Part shown: in pieces, positions 10,686-19,429 of the stretch | Numbering within the stretch: the first letter of the stretch is position 1 | Layout: each line of letters begins with the position of its first letter | The notes under the pieces: generated by a model | Database searches by the model: none | What the model was told of the DNA's origin: nothing | The model's input: the letters and a program-made list of their open reading frames with translations, nothing else | Made by a program: the position numbers and the translations under genes | Source of the DNA: RH-AL1 sp050013235 | Lineage (GTDB): Bacteria > Pseudomonadota > Alphaproteobacteria > Rhizobiales > Beijerinckiaceae | Assembly: GCA_050013235.1 (NCBI GenBank) | Contig: JBEKFQ010000005.1 | Coordinates: 1 to 64,000, forward strand | Length of the DNA stretch: 64,000 nt | Direction of reading: 5' to 3'

Positions 10686-12110
10686 ATGGTGGCAAATCAA
10701 TCGCAGCTTTTTTCGCGCGCGTCCCTGCGTGCCCTTTCGATGGCCAGTGTCCTGGCCATTTTTGGTGTAGCGGGCGGTCACACTGCGGCGGCCGCGCCAA
10801 ACGAACAATTCGCCGATCAAGCAGAATGGGCGCAGGGCTACGATGCCGATGCTCGCTTGTCCGTGACGCGTTCGACCGTCCCGGTCTTGTCGCTCGAAAC
10901 CTTCTCCGCCACCGAGCAGGCGATTGAAACCTACCGCCGCATCGTCCAAAACGGCGGCTGGAACACCGTGCCATCGGGTGCCAAGCTCAAGCTCGGCTCG
11001 AACGGCGCCGCCGTCGTCGCCTTGCGCAAGCGCCTCGCGGCCTCGGGCGATCTCGATACTTCGGCCGGCGCCTCGCCCGTGTTCGATTCGTATGTCGAAG
11101 CCGGCGTGAAGCATTTTCAGGGCCGCCACGGTCTGATCGAGAATGGGATCGTCGGGCCGGAGGTCTTCGCCGCCCTCAACATTCCCGCCGACATGCGGCT
11201 GCATCAGCTCGAGATCAATCTCGTCCGCCTCAAAGCCTTTTCGGGCAATCTCGGCGAGCGGTTCGTGATGGCGAATATCCCGGCCGAAGCGGTGGAGACG
11301 GTCGAGAACGGCATTGTCATGACGCATCACCGCGCGGGCGTCGGCAAGATCGACCGCCAGTCGCCGGTCATGCAGACCAAGGCGATCGACATCAATTTCA
11401 ACCCGTTTTGGACCGTGCCGGCCTCGATCATCAAGAAAGATCTGATCCCGCGCATGCAGGGCGATCCGAACTATCTCAGCGACCATCACATCCGCATCTA
11501 CAACAAGGACAATCAGGAGGTCGCGTCGTCCGCGATCAACTGGCATTCCATGGAGGCGACGAATTACCGGTTCCGCGAAGATCCCGGCACCGAGAATTCG
11601 CTCGGCGTGGTGCGAATCAATATCAACAATCCCTATGGCGTCTATATGCACGACACGTCTGACAAGGGCGTGTTCGGCGATGACAACCGTTTCGTCTCGT
11701 CGGGCTGTATCCGCGTTCAAAACGTCCGGGATTACGTGACCTGGCTGTTGAAGGACACGCCCGGTTGGGATCGCGCGCATATCGACGAGGCGATTCGCTC
11801 GGGCGAACGCGTCGATGCGAAGCTCGCGACCCAGGTGCCGGTCTATTGGGTCTACATCACCGCCTGGGCGACGCCGGATGGAATCACCCAGTTCCGCGAG
11901 GATATCTATCAGCGCGACGGCTTCACCCCGGTGGCGACGGGATCGATCGGCCACCCCGTCGATCAACCGCAAGGTCCGGTCAGTCCGGCGAGCTATAGCC
12001 AGGGACAGCCGCCCTACTACCCACAGGCGCAACCCTATAATCAGCCCTACCGGACGCCAGCCGGTCAAAATAGCAGCCGCGTGCTGGAGCCGATGGATGA
12101 CGAACGGTAA
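10686..12110 (+). CDS. L,D-transpeptidase (YkuD domain) with peptidoglycan-binding domain
   Basis: Exported cell-wall enzyme forming 3-3 peptidoglycan cross-links or tethering proteins to the wall. The 474 residues comprise a signal peptide (about 1-37, cut after AAAA), a peptidoglycan-binding helix bundle around 100-165, the YkuD catalytic domain around 205-385 with H322 and the nucleophile C341 in SSGCIR, and a proline/glutamine/tyrosine-rich tail. The layout resembles YcbB/LdtD but without the large inserts. The ATG is favoured by GGAG at good spacing; a GTG 18 codons earlier is possible. It lies after ldtR, whose homologues regulate such a gene, so it is probably the LdtP-type target. Confidence 0.92.
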   Translation: MVANQSQLFSRASLRALSMASVLAIFGVAGGHTAAAAPNEQFADQAEWAQGYDADARLSVTRSTVPVLSLETFSATEQAIETYRRIVQNGGWNTVPSGAKLKLGSNGAAVVALRKRLAASGDLDTSAGASPVFDSYVEAGVKHFQGRHGLIENGIVGPEVFAALNIPADMRLHQLEINLVRLKAFSGNLGERFVMANIPAEAVETVENGIVMTHHRAGVGKIDRQSPVMQTKAIDINFNPFWTVPASIIKKDLIPRMQGDPNYLSDHHIRIYNKDNQEVASSAINWHSMEATNYRFREDPGTENSLGVVRININNPYGVYMHDTSDKGVFGDDNRFVSSGCIRVQNVRDYVTWLLKDTPGWDRAHIDEAIRSGERVDAKLATQVPVYWVYITAWATPDGITQFREDIYQRDGFTPVATGSIGHPVDQPQGPVSPASYSQGQPPYYPQAQPYNQPYRTPAGQNSSRVLEPMDDER

Positions 12111-12415
12111 GAGGAAATGCGCGAGCGCCGGAAAGAGCTTGGTCTTTCCGCGCCGCGCTGATTCATCCGCGATGGATTATCCTCTGTCATAGCCACAATG
12201 ACATTGTGGTTCAGCAGGTTAGCTGTTTCAGGTAGTTGAACGAATACGCCAGCGTCTTGCCCGCGCGACCGGACCTCAATTTTCCTGAAGCGCCGCGAAT
12301 TAAAAGTGCGTTTAGTCCACCTTCCCCCGGCTTCGACGGCTGTGATAGAGACTCCGCGATAGAACGAACAACAAGCGGTCCGCTCGAGCGCCGCAGATGT
12401 CCCAAGGGGTTCACA
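12111..12415. other. intergenic region upstream of glyA
   Basis: 305 bases with no gene. It holds the palindrome at 12193-12209 and, at its end, AAGGGG before the glyA ATG. A frame open upstream of glyA in phase has no family-like sequence and is treated as leader. Confidence 0.5.
12193..12209. promoter_or_regulatory. 17-base perfect palindrome upstream of glyA
   Basis: CCACAATG-A-CATTGTGG, eight-base arms with a one-base centre, 207 bases before the glyA ATG. A one-base centre cannot form a good RNA hairpin, so a dimeric protein site is more likely than a terminator. No T run follows. Confidence 0.45.
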
Positions 12416-13702
12416 ATGACAAAGTCTGGCGAAACGGCCGCTTTTTTTAGCACCAACCTGCACGAGGCCGATCCCGACATGGCCAAGGCCATCGATCAGG
12501 AGCTGGGCCGCCAGCGCGACGAAATCGAGCTGATCGCGTCGGAAAACATCGTCTCCCGCGCGGTTCTCGAAGCCCAGGGCTCGATCCTCACGAACAAATA
12601 CGCGGAAGGCTACCCCGGCCGTCGCTATTACGGCGGATGTCAGTTCGTCGATATCGCGGAACGTCTGGCCATCGAGCGCGCCACCAAGCTGTTTGGCGTG
12701 GGCTTCGCGAATGTGCAGCCGAATTCCGGCAGCCAAGCGAATCAAGCGGTATTCCTGGCTTTGCTCCAGCCCGGCGACACCTTCATGGGTCTCGATCTCG
12801 CGGCCGGTGGTCACTTGACCCATGGTTCGCCCGTCAACATGTCGGGCAAATGGTTCAAGCCGATCCCTTATGGCGTGCGCCCCTCCGATCACCTGATCGA
12901 TATGGAAAGCGTGGCCAAGCTCGCGCAAGAGCATAAGCCCAAACTGATCATCGCGGGCGGCTCGGCCTATCCCCGCCATTGGGATTTCGCCAAATTCCGG
13001 GAAATCGCCGATTCCGTCGGCGCTTATTTCATGGTCGACATGGCCCATTTCGCCGGGCTCGTCGCGGCCGGGCTGCATCCGTCGCCCTTCCCCCATGCCC
13101 ATGTCGCGACCACCACGACGCATAAGACCCTGCGCGGACCGCGCGGCGGCTTGATCGTGACCAACGATGCCGATCTCGCGAAAAAGTTCAATTCCGCGAT
13201 TTTCCCCGGTCTTCAGGGCGGCCCGCTGATGCATGTGATCGCCGCCAAGGGCGTTGCCTTCGGCGAGGCGCTGCAACCCTCGTTCAAGGTCTACATTCAG
13301 CAAGTGCTCGACAACGCCAAGGCTTTGGCGGCGACGCTCGCCGAACAAGGCTTTGCCATCTCCTCGGGCGGCACCGACAACCACCTCCTCTTGGTCGATC
13401 TGCGCAAGCAGGGCCTGACCGGCAAGGCGGCGGAAGCCTCGTTGGGCCGTGCGCATATCACCTGCAACAAGAACGGAGTGCCCTTCGACACCGCGAGCCC
13501 GATGGTGACGTCGGGCATCCGCCTCGGATCGCCTGCCGCGACATCGCGCGGCTTCGGCACGGCCGAGTTCAAGAAGGTGGGCGAATTGATCGCGACCACG
13601 CTGCTTGGCCTTGCCGCCCATGGGGAAGAAGGTAATGTGGCGACCGAAGCCGCCATTCGCGCCGAAGTGGCCGAACTGACGAAACGATTCCCGATCTACT
13701 AA
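12416..13702 (+). CDS. glyA: serine hydroxymethyltransferase
   Basis: Cytosolic PLP enzyme that interconverts serine and glycine while charging tetrahydrofolate with one carbon; it supplies C1 units and glycine and is central in serine-cycle methylotrophs. The 428-residue protein has IELIASENIVSRAV, the YPGRRYYGG segment, VDMAHFAGLVA and the PLP-binding K237 in TTTTHKTLRGPRGG. Length and all blocks are typical. The ATG has AAGGGG at seven bases. It is followed by repeat copy B and nrdR; glyA-nrdR-rib order is common in Rhizobiales. Confidence 0.98.
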   Translation: MTKSGETAAFFSTNLHEADPDMAKAIDQELGRQRDEIELIASENIVSRAVLEAQGSILTNKYAEGYPGRRYYGGCQFVDIAERLAIERATKLFGVGFANVQPNSGSQANQAVFLALLQPGDTFMGLDLAAGGHLTHGSPVNMSGKWFKPIPYGVRPSDHLIDMESVAKLAQEHKPKLIIAGGSAYPRHWDFAKFREIADSVGAYFMVDMAHFAGLVAAGLHPSPFPHAHVATTTTHKTLRGPRGGLIVTNDADLAKKFNSAIFPGLQGGPLMHVIAAKGVAFGEALQPSFKVYIQQVLDNAKALAATLAEQGFAISSGGTDNHLLLVDLRKQGLTGKAAEASLGRAHITCNKNGVPFDTASPMVTSGIRLGSPAATSRGFGTAEFKKVGELIATTLLGLAAHGEEGNVATEAAIRAEVAELTKRFPIY

Positions 13703-13816
13703 AGCATGTCCCGAAAAAGTTGCAGACTTTTTCGATCGAGGACATGCTCTAACCCCTTGGTAAAAGAGCGAGTTCTTATCGCTTTGGTGATTCTACCAAA
13801 GCGGAACGCGCTCTAG
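13703..13816. repeat. dispersed intergenic repeat family I, copy B (most complete)
   Basis: Nested stems: AGCATGTC (13703-13710) with GACATGCT (13741-13748), enclosing GAAAAAGT with ACTTTTTC. A tail CTAACCCCTTGGTAAAAGAGCGAG follows, then a second hairpin GCTTTGGT (13781-13788) with ACCAAAGC (13795-13802), ending GGAACGCGCTCTA. It fills the glyA-nrdR gap and may act as the glyA terminator. Confidence 0.8.
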
Positions 13817-13837
13817 GACCGGAGATATTGAGGTCGC

Positions 13838-14344
13838 ATGCGCTGTCCCTATTGCGGCAGCCTTGAAACGCAGGTGAAGGACTCACGGCCGGCGGAGGAT
13901 GCCTCATCCATCCGCCGGCGCCGCGTTTGTCCGGACTGCGGCGGTCGCTTCACGACATTCGAGCGTGTGCAGTTGCGCGAACTGACGGTCGTCAAAAAGA
14001 CCGGACGGCGCGTGCCCTTCGATCGCGACAAGCTGATGCGCTCGCTCGAAATCGCGCTGCGCAAACGTCCCGTGGAACCTGACCGCGTCGACCGGATGGT
14101 CAATGGCATCGTGCGCCAGCTCGAAAGCCAGGGCGACGGCGATATCCCCAGCGAAAAAATTGGCGAACTCGTGATGGAGGGCCTGCGCGCCCTCGATAGC
14201 GTGGCCTATGTCCGCTTTGCCTCGGTCTATCGTAACTTTCGCGAAACGCGCGACTTCAATATGCTGATTGACGAACTCGCCAATCCCCCGGAAGGGGAGA
14301 GTGAGACTCCCGATCCAAAGTCCGCGCCGGCCGAGAAGGTCTGA
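13838..14344 (+). CDS. nrdR: transcriptional repressor NrdR
   Basis: Zinc-ribbon and ATP-cone repressor that senses dNTP/ATP and represses ribonucleotide reductase genes. The 168 residues begin with the zinc ribbon, cysteines 3, 6, 31 and 34 (MRCPYCG and CPDCGGRF). The ATP-cone covers about 46-136, with VVKKTGRRVPFDRDKLMRS and the end segment VAYVRFASVYRNF. The C-terminal 25 residues are an acidic/proline tail, variable in the family. It heads the riboflavin genes, with ribD starting 26 bases later. Confidence 0.97.
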   Translation: MRCPYCGSLETQVKDSRPAEDASSIRRRRVCPDCGGRFTTFERVQLRELTVVKKTGRRVPFDRDKLMRSLEIALRKRPVEPDRVDRMVNGIVRQLESQGDGDIPSEKIGELVMEGLRALDSVAYVRFASVYRNFRETRDFNMLIDELANPPEGESETPDPKSAPAEKV

Positions 14345-14369
14345 CGTGGCGCCGCCACGCTAGACCCCC

Positions 14370-15503
14370 ATGACAGCTCCGCCCATCGACCTCGAAAACG
14401 ATCAGCGTTTTATGAACGCGGCCCTGGCCCTGGGGCGGCGAAGTCTTGGCCTCGCCGCGCCCAATCCCAGCGTTGGCGCGCTCGTGGTGAAGGACGGCAT
14501 CGTTTTGGGCCGCGGCTGGACGGCGCCGGGCGGACGCCCGCATGCGGAAACCGCCGCTTTGGCGGAAGCCGGCGCCGCCGCCAAGGGCGCGACAATTTAC
14601 GTGACCCTGGAGCCTTGCTCGCACCACGGCGGCACGCCGCCTTGCTGCGAGGCGATCGTGGCGGCGGGGATCACGCGGCTCGTCTACACCATCGAAGACC
14701 CCAACCCCGACGTCGCTGGGCGCGGCACCGCCTATTGCCGCGCGCAAGGCCTCGACGTCACCGGCGGCATCTGCACGGCGCAAGCCAAGCGCGATCATCG
14801 CGGTCATATCCTGCGCATGACGGAAAAGCGCCCGATGGTGACGCTGAAGCTTTCCGAGACCGCCGACGGCTATGTCGCCGGCGGCACGCACGATCCCCGG
14901 CTGTCGATTACCGGCGCTCCCGCCAATGGGCTCGTCCACATCATGCGCGCCATGCACGACGCGATCATGATCGGGATCGGCACGGCTTTGGCCGACGATC
15001 CCCTGATGACCGTGCGTTTGCCCGGCGTGAGCGCCAAGCCTCTGCGCGTGGTGCTCGACAGCCATTTGCGGCTGCCTGCGGCGTCCCGCCTCGCCCGGAC
15101 CGCGCGCGATGTGCCCGTGCTTTTGCTGACGAGCGCGGACAGCCTCGCGGGCGGCGACGCGTTGCGAGCAACGGGGATCGAGATCGCGGCGGTGCCCATG
15201 ATGGCTTCAGGTCAAATCGACCTTGGCGCCGCGCTGCGGTTTCTCGGCACGCGCGGCTTGACCCGCATTTTCAGCGAGGGTGGCCCCCGGATCGGCTCGG
15301 CGCTGATCGCGGCCGGGCTCGCGGACGAGGTCGCGCTGTTCACCGCGCCCAAGCCCTTGGCGCGCAAGGGCGTCGCGACGCTCGATTCCCTCGCCCGCGC
15401 CAAGCTGAGCGACCCCGCTTTTTACCTCCCTGTCGAGACCCGCGAGGTCGGCTCCGATCGCCTCCAGCTTTTCGAAAGGCGCGCGCTATGTTCACAGGCC
15501 TGA
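14370..15503 (+). CDS. ribD: bifunctional riboflavin deaminase-reductase
   Basis: Carries out the second and third steps of riboflavin synthesis: deamination of the pyrimidine, then NADPH reduction of the ribose. The 377 residues are a CMP/dCMP-deaminase-like domain (about 11-150) with zinc ligands H58 (in HAE), C83 and C92 (PCSHHGGTPPC), joined to a reductase domain (about 155-370) with LKLSETADGYVAGG and the GGP motif in SEGGPRIGSALI. It overlaps ribE by 16 bases, so the two are co-translated. Part of a nrdR-ribD-ribE-ribH-nusB run. Confidence 0.97.
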   Translation: MTAPPIDLENDQRFMNAALALGRRSLGLAAPNPSVGALVVKDGIVLGRGWTAPGGRPHAETAALAEAGAAAKGATIYVTLEPCSHHGGTPPCCEAIVAAGITRLVYTIEDPNPDVAGRGTAYCRAQGLDVTGGICTAQAKRDHRGHILRMTEKRPMVTLKLSETADGYVAGGTHDPRLSITGAPANGLVHIMRAMHDAIMIGIGTALADDPLMTVRLPGVSAKPLRVVLDSHLRLPAASRLARTARDVPVLLLTSADSLAGGDALRATGIEIAAVPMMASGQIDLGAALRFLGTRGLTRIFSEGGPRIGSALIAAGLADEVALFTAPKPLARKGVATLDSLARAKLSDPAFYLPVETREVGSDRLQLFERRALCSQA

Positions 15504-16096
15504 TCAGCGATACCGGACGTGTCGAACGCGTCGAAGTCGCGGGCGCCTTGCGCCGTCTGCGTATTGCCTCCTCCTACCGGCCGGACACGATCGCGCTCGG
15601 CGCATCCATCGCTTGCAACGGCCCCTGCCTCACGGTCGTGGCCAGCGGGGCGCGGGACGGCGGAAGCTGGTTCGACGTCGAGGTGGGCGCGGAGACCTTG
15701 GCGCGCACGACGGCCGGCACCTGGCGCGAAGGGACGCGGCTCAATCTCGAACGCTCGCTCAAGATCGGCGACGAACTCGGCGGCCATATCGTGACCGGCC
15801 ATGTCGACGGCGTAGCCGAGATTCTTGCCGTGGAGCCGTTCGACGGCATGAGCCGCTTCACGATCCGCGCGCCGGCCTCGCTGGCCCGTTTCATCGCGGA
15901 AAAAGGCTCGGTCTCGCTGGACGGCACGTCGCTCACGGTAAACAGCGTGGAGGGCACGGATTTCTCCGTGCTGCTCATCCCGCATACGTTGGCGGTGACC
16001 ACGTGGGGCGAACGGGTGGCGGGCGACCGGCTGAACCTCGAAGCCGATCTGATGGCCCGCTACGCCGCGCGGCTCGGCGCGTTCGAGGGGCGCTAG
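15488..16096 (+). CDS. ribE: riboflavin synthase alpha chain
   Basis: Dismutates two 6,7-dimethyl-8-ribityllumazines to riboflavin. At 202 residues it is an internal duplication of two lumazine-binding barrels: MFTGLISDTGRV opens the first, with GASIACNGPCLTV; the second begins near residue 98 at GGHIVTGHVDGVAEI, with GSVSLDGTSLTVN. The MFTGLI start is invariant in the family and fixes the start inside ribD. Confidence 0.97.
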   Translation: MFTGLISDTGRVERVEVAGALRRLRIASSYRPDTIALGASIACNGPCLTVVASGARDGGSWFDVEVGAETLARTTAGTWREGTRLNLERSLKIGDELGGHIVTGHVDGVAEILAVEPFDGMSRFTIRAPASLARFIAEKGSVSLDGTSLTVNSVEGTDFSVLLIPHTLAVTTWGERVAGDRLNLEADLMARYAARLGAFEGR

Positions 16097-16219
16097 CCGC
16101 ACCCCGCCACCCGCCTGCCTGGGCAGCTCCACGTCCCCAGCCGTCTCGACGCCGCTTGCATGCACCGGGCTAGCGCGTTAGTCGAATGCACGACTCCCCC
16201 GAAGACACTGGCAAAGCCC

Positions 16220-16699
16220 ATGGCGCATCGCACCTCCATCGTTCCCTCGTCCGACGTGATCATTCCCGAAGGCGGACGCTTTCTGATCGTGGAAGCGCGG
16301 TTCTACGAGGAGATCGGCGCCATGCTGCATGACGGCGCGGTGCGGGCCTTCACGGCGGCGGGCGTCCGCGCCGAGACGGTCAGCGTGCCCGGCGCGCTGG
16401 AAATTCCGATCGCGCTCGCCATGCATCTCGATCGCGGCGGCGTGCCTTACGATGGCTATATCGTGCTCGGCTGCGTCATTCGCGGCGAGACCTTTCATTT
16501 CGAGATCGTCTCGCTGGAAAGCGCGCGCGCCGTCACGGCTCTGGCGGTCGCTCACCGGCTTTGCTTCGGCAATGGCATTCTGACGGTCGAAAACGAACAA
16601 CAGGCGATAGCGCGGGCCGATCCCGCGCAAGGCGACAAGGGCGGAGATGCCGCCCGCGCCGCATTGGCGCTGTACCGTATCAAACACGAGAAGGATTAA
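16220..16699 (+). CDS. ribH: 6,7-dimethyl-8-ribityllumazine synthase
   Basis: Condenses 5-amino-6-ribitylaminouracil with dihydroxybutanone phosphate to lumazine; usually a 60-mer or decamer. The 159 residues show SVPGALEIPIA (phosphate and substrate loop), GCVIRGETFHFEIV with catalytic H93, and GNGILTVENEQQA. A 20-codon extension upstream is open but has no family-like text, and the chosen MAHRTSIVPS start is weakly supported by its ribosome site. Rhizobiales often have two RibH types; this copy, in the ribDEH cluster, is the biosynthetic-context one. Three bases before nusB. Confidence 0.95.
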   Translation: MAHRTSIVPSSDVIIPEGGRFLIVEARFYEEIGAMLHDGAVRAFTAAGVRAETVSVPGALEIPIALAMHLDRGGVPYDGYIVLGCVIRGETFHFEIVSLESARAVTALAVAHRLCFGNGILTVENEQQAIARADPAQGDKGGDAARAALALYRIKHEKD

Positions 16700-16701
16700 A
16701 G

Positions 16702-17166
16702 ATGGCCCGCGCGATCGAACGATCCGCCGCGCGGCTTGCCGCTGTGCAGGCGCTCTACCAGATGGACGTCACGGGCAAGACGCTGCCCGATATTTTCACG
16801 GAATTCGAGACATTCTGGATCGGCCACGAAATCGAGGGCGACCAGTATAACAATGCCGAACTCGCCTTTTTTCGCGATATCCTGTCCGGCGTCCTGGCCG
16901 ATCAAGGCCCGCTCGACCGCGCCATCGATGCGACATTGATCGATGGCTGGCCCTTGGCCCGCGTCGATTCCGTCATGCGCGCGACCCTGCGCGGGGGCGC
17001 CTATGAGCTAAAAAAACGCAAGGACGTCCCGGCTCGCGTCATCATCAAGGAATATGTCGATGTCGCCGGCGCCTTTTTCGGCCCCGACGAATCCGGCATG
17101 ATCAATGCCGTGCTCGACGGCATGGCCCGCCAGTTCCGCGCGGACGAATTTGCCACGCAGGCTTGA
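16702..17166 (+). CDS. nusB: transcription antitermination factor NusB
   Basis: RNA-binding all-helical protein that with NusE binds boxA and supports rRNA antitermination. The 154 residues start MARAIERSAARLAAVQALYQMD and end with the conserved RVIIKEYVDVAGAFF and GMINAVLDGMA. The ATG has AAGGATTAAAG upstream and follows the ribH stop by two bases, so it is the last gene of the rib run. In other Rhizobiales thiL and hppA follow; here they sit about 10 kb away on the opposite strand. Confidence 0.96.
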   Translation: MARAIERSAARLAAVQALYQMDVTGKTLPDIFTEFETFWIGHEIEGDQYNNAELAFFRDILSGVLADQGPLDRAIDATLIDGWPLARVDSVMRATLRGGAYELKKRKDVPARVIIKEYVDVAGAFFGPDESGMINAVLDGMARQFRADEFATQA

Positions 17167-17188
17167 GGGGCGAAAGCCCGGGCAGGCC

Positions 17189-17213
17189 CTCCTCCCCCGC
17201 TGAAGGGGAGGAG
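17189..17213. repeat. GC-rich hairpin after nusB
   Basis: Perfect nine-base arms CTCCTCCCC and GGGGAGGAG between convergent nusB and the exported protein gene. No T run. Similar CTCCCC hairpins occur near 28629 and 37640-37750 (family III). Confidence 0.55.
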
Positions 17214-17223
17214 ATAAGCCGCG

Positions 17224-17955
17224 TCAATCCAGCTTGTACAGCACCACCAGCGACTGCTCGTCCTGATCCTTGTAGGGCGAGACCTGGTAATAGAACACGC
17301 CCTCGCCGGAGGCTTCGAGCTTACCGAACGCGACCTTCACGTTGGGGGATTGCGTGGTGTCTTCCGAGACACGGGCCCATTCCGCGCCATTCCAGACGCC
17401 GAAGGGCGCATTGGCATCGTGTTGGTGGATTTCATTGAAAATCGCGAGCTTGCCGAAGGGCGACTCGGCCACCTTCTCGCCCTCGAGGAAACGCGTCCCC
17501 TTGAGGTTGGCGGCGACGGGATCGCTCGATTCGAAGCTCACGGTGCCGTCGGCGGCGCGATTGAGCTTGATCTCGACGGTCCCCTTTTCCTTGAACTCGG
17601 CCTTCATGTGAAGCAGCTGGGTGTACTGTGCCTCGGTAATGCCCATGTGCGCATTGTAAGGTAGCGGCTCGCCCGGCTTGCTGGATTTCACATAGTTCTT
17701 GAACCAGTCCATATTGCCTTGAACGGCCACTTGGAAGCGCTTGGAAATCGCCTGATCTTCCGGTGCGACGCGCAGTTCGACGACGCGGCCTTTGATCGCG
17801 CCGCTTGCGGGGAGATACGCATCGAGCGGGCCAGCGGCCAAAGCCAGGCCTGGGGCGCTCACGCAAGCCAAAACGAGCACGGCGGCGGCTTGCAGGCGGC
17901 GGACCGAGACGACGCTCCGGAAAGAGTTATCCAGACCACGAAACAGAAATACCAT
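17224..17955 (-). CDS. exported protein of unknown function
   Basis: 243 residues with an N-terminal signal or anchor (about residues 20-41, ending ALAAG), then a soluble domain. The only distinctive segments are MGITEAQYTQLLHM, the FEKG-like EFKEKGTVEIKLNRAADG and PFGKLAIFNEIHQHD; the C-terminus resembles a beta-sandwich (EGVFYYQVSPYKDQDEQ). I do not recognise the family. The ATG has AAGGGAG at seven bases; 35 further in-frame residues upstream are discounted. Probably periplasmic. It is convergent with the rib-nusB run and stands alone. Confidence 0.75.
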   Translation of the reverse strand: MVFLFRGLDNSFRSVVSVRRLQAAAVLVLACVSAPGLALAAGPLDAYLPASGAIKGRVVELRVAPEDQAISKRFQVAVQGNMDWFKNYVKSSKPGEPLPYNAHMGITEAQYTQLLHMKAEFKEKGTVEIKLNRAADGTVSFESSDPVAANLKGTRFLEGEKVAESPFGKLAIFNEIHQHDANAPFGVWNGAEWARVSEDTTQSPNVKVAFGKLEASGEGVFYYQVSPYKDQDEQSLVVLYKLD

Positions 17956-18179
17956 TCGAAACTCCCTTGGATTATTATCGGCCTCCCATTGCCACGGACG
18001 TTCCAGGGGAGCAAGACGCCTTTCGTTCGTGTGCCGCATGCACCGGCTCGACAGAATCACGCATGTGGCTGAAAAGTTGATAGACTTTTCCTCGATAGAG
18101 CCGGCCTAATCGGCCTGGGCGCGTCACCATGCCCTCTGGTGATTCTCGCGCACCCGGATTTGAAACTTGGGAGACCACC

Positions 18180-18758
18180 ATGAAAGCCCTGATCATCGTC
18201 GACATGCTCAACGACTTCGTCACGGGTGTCCTCCCCAACGAGAGCCGGGCTTTGCCCATCGTGCCGGCGATCCGGCGGCTGATCGATCACGCCCGCAAGG
18301 ATCCGGATTGGCTGGTGGTCTACGCCAATGACGCGCACCGGGCCGATGACCGCGAGGTCTCGATTTGGGGCCGCCATGCCATGGCCGGCACCCATGGCGC
18401 GATGGTGATCGATGCGCTGGCCCCCGTTGGCGAGGAGCGCGAGATCGTCACGACGAAGCGGTTCTACGGCGCCTTCGACGATACCGATCTCGAGGACACG
18501 TTCATCGATTACGACGTGACCGATGTGGTGATCACCGGGCAGCACACCGATGGCGCCGTGCGCCACACCGCCTATGGCGCTTTTTTCCGGGGCTATGGAA
18601 TCCAGGTGCCAACCGACGCCGTCTGCGTTCTGGGCGACGGCGACAGCGAAGCGGCGCTGAACTATCTCGTCGAAATGTATGGTGTGGTCACGACCACGAG
18701 CGCCGCCTTGACCGGACGCCAGCCGCTCAAGACAGCCTATTCGAAACCGGGCTTGTAG
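18180..18758 (+). CDS. isochorismatase-fold hydrolase lacking the usual catalytic cysteine
   Basis: A 192-residue member of the cysteine-hydrolase/isochorismatase fold, the group of nicotinamidases and N-carbamoyl amidases. The catalytic aspartate D8 (ALIIVDMLNDF) and lysine K93 (TTKRFYGAF) are present. The nucleophile motif, normally TD-x-C-V, reads TDGAV here, with Ala126 in place of cysteine. Isochorismatases proper (EntB, PhzD) also lack the cysteine, so the enzyme may hydrolyse a vinyl-ether-type substrate or be inactive; it is not a nicotinamidase as it stands. No siderophore or phenazine genes are nearby. Start at MKALIIVDM, with ATG after GAGACCACC. Confidence 0.85.
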   Translation: MKALIIVDMLNDFVTGVLPNESRALPIVPAIRRLIDHARKDPDWLVVYANDAHRADDREVSIWGRHAMAGTHGAMVIDALAPVGEEREIVTTKRFYGAFDDTDLEDTFIDYDVTDVVITGQHTDGAVRHTAYGAFFRGYGIQVPTDAVCVLGDGDSEAALNYLVEMYGVVTTTSAALTGRQPLKTAYSKPGL

Positions 18759-18829
18759 CCGCGCCCAAGCAGAACCATATCTTGCCGGTATGAGAGCCCG
18801 GCTGTGACGGGCGCTCGAGGAATCCTCGC

Positions 18830-19300
18830 ATGAGCCAGACCGGACCTTATCAAAACCAAACCGGCGTCCCCCTTTTCGCGGGACCCAATCTGCCGGCCGC
18901 GGCCTTTTCTGGGGTTCGGAGCCGGCGAATTTTCGCCTTTTGTTTGGATTTGGTGCTGGTCTCGATTCTCGTCGGCCTGCTCTGGACGGGGCTTTTTATC
19001 GTGACCCTCGGCCTTTCCGCGCTGCTTCTCCCCCCGCTCTTTCCCTTCGTGGCTTTTTTCTACAATGGCTTCACGGTTTCGGGATCGCGGATGGCGACCC
19101 CTGGCATGCGGGCCATGGATCTCGAAATCCGCACGGTCGACGGCTTCCGGGTTCCGTTCGTCGTGGCCGCCGTGCATGCGGTTTTGCTCTATGTCAGCTG
19201 GATGTTCCCGCCGGTCTTCCTGGTCTCGCTCTTCACCTGCGACAAACGCTGCCTGCATGACATCGCCGCCGGGGTTATCGTCGTGCGGCGCCCGGTCTAG
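18830..19300 (+). CDS. RDD-family membrane protein
   Basis: 156 residues with an RDD-type transmembrane domain of three helices: GVRSRRIFAFCLDLVLVSIL carries the arginine and aspartate that name the family, then GLSALLLPPLFPFVAFFYNG and AVHAVLLYVSWMFPPVF. It ends in the family-typical CLHDIAAGVIVVRR. The function is unknown; some relatives act as ion exchangers. It is 71 bases after the isochorismatase-fold gene, same strand. Confidence 0.85.
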   Translation: MSQTGPYQNQTGVPLFAGPNLPAAAFSGVRSRRIFAFCLDLVLVSILVGLLWTGLFIVTLGLSALLLPPLFPFVAFFYNGFTVSGSRMATPGMRAMDLEIRTVDGFRVPFVVAAVHAVLLYVSWMFPPVFLVSLFTCDKRCLHDIAAGVIVVRRPV

Positions 19301-19429
19301 GCACGCGGCTAGAAAGCTGTAATTTGATGCGGGCGTGCCGGGCGAATGATCTTGCGGGTTTCCGCAAGCGCGCTAAGCTAAAGCGCCGTCACGAGATGAA
19401 AAGCTCTAGGTCACGGGATAGGAGCGAGA

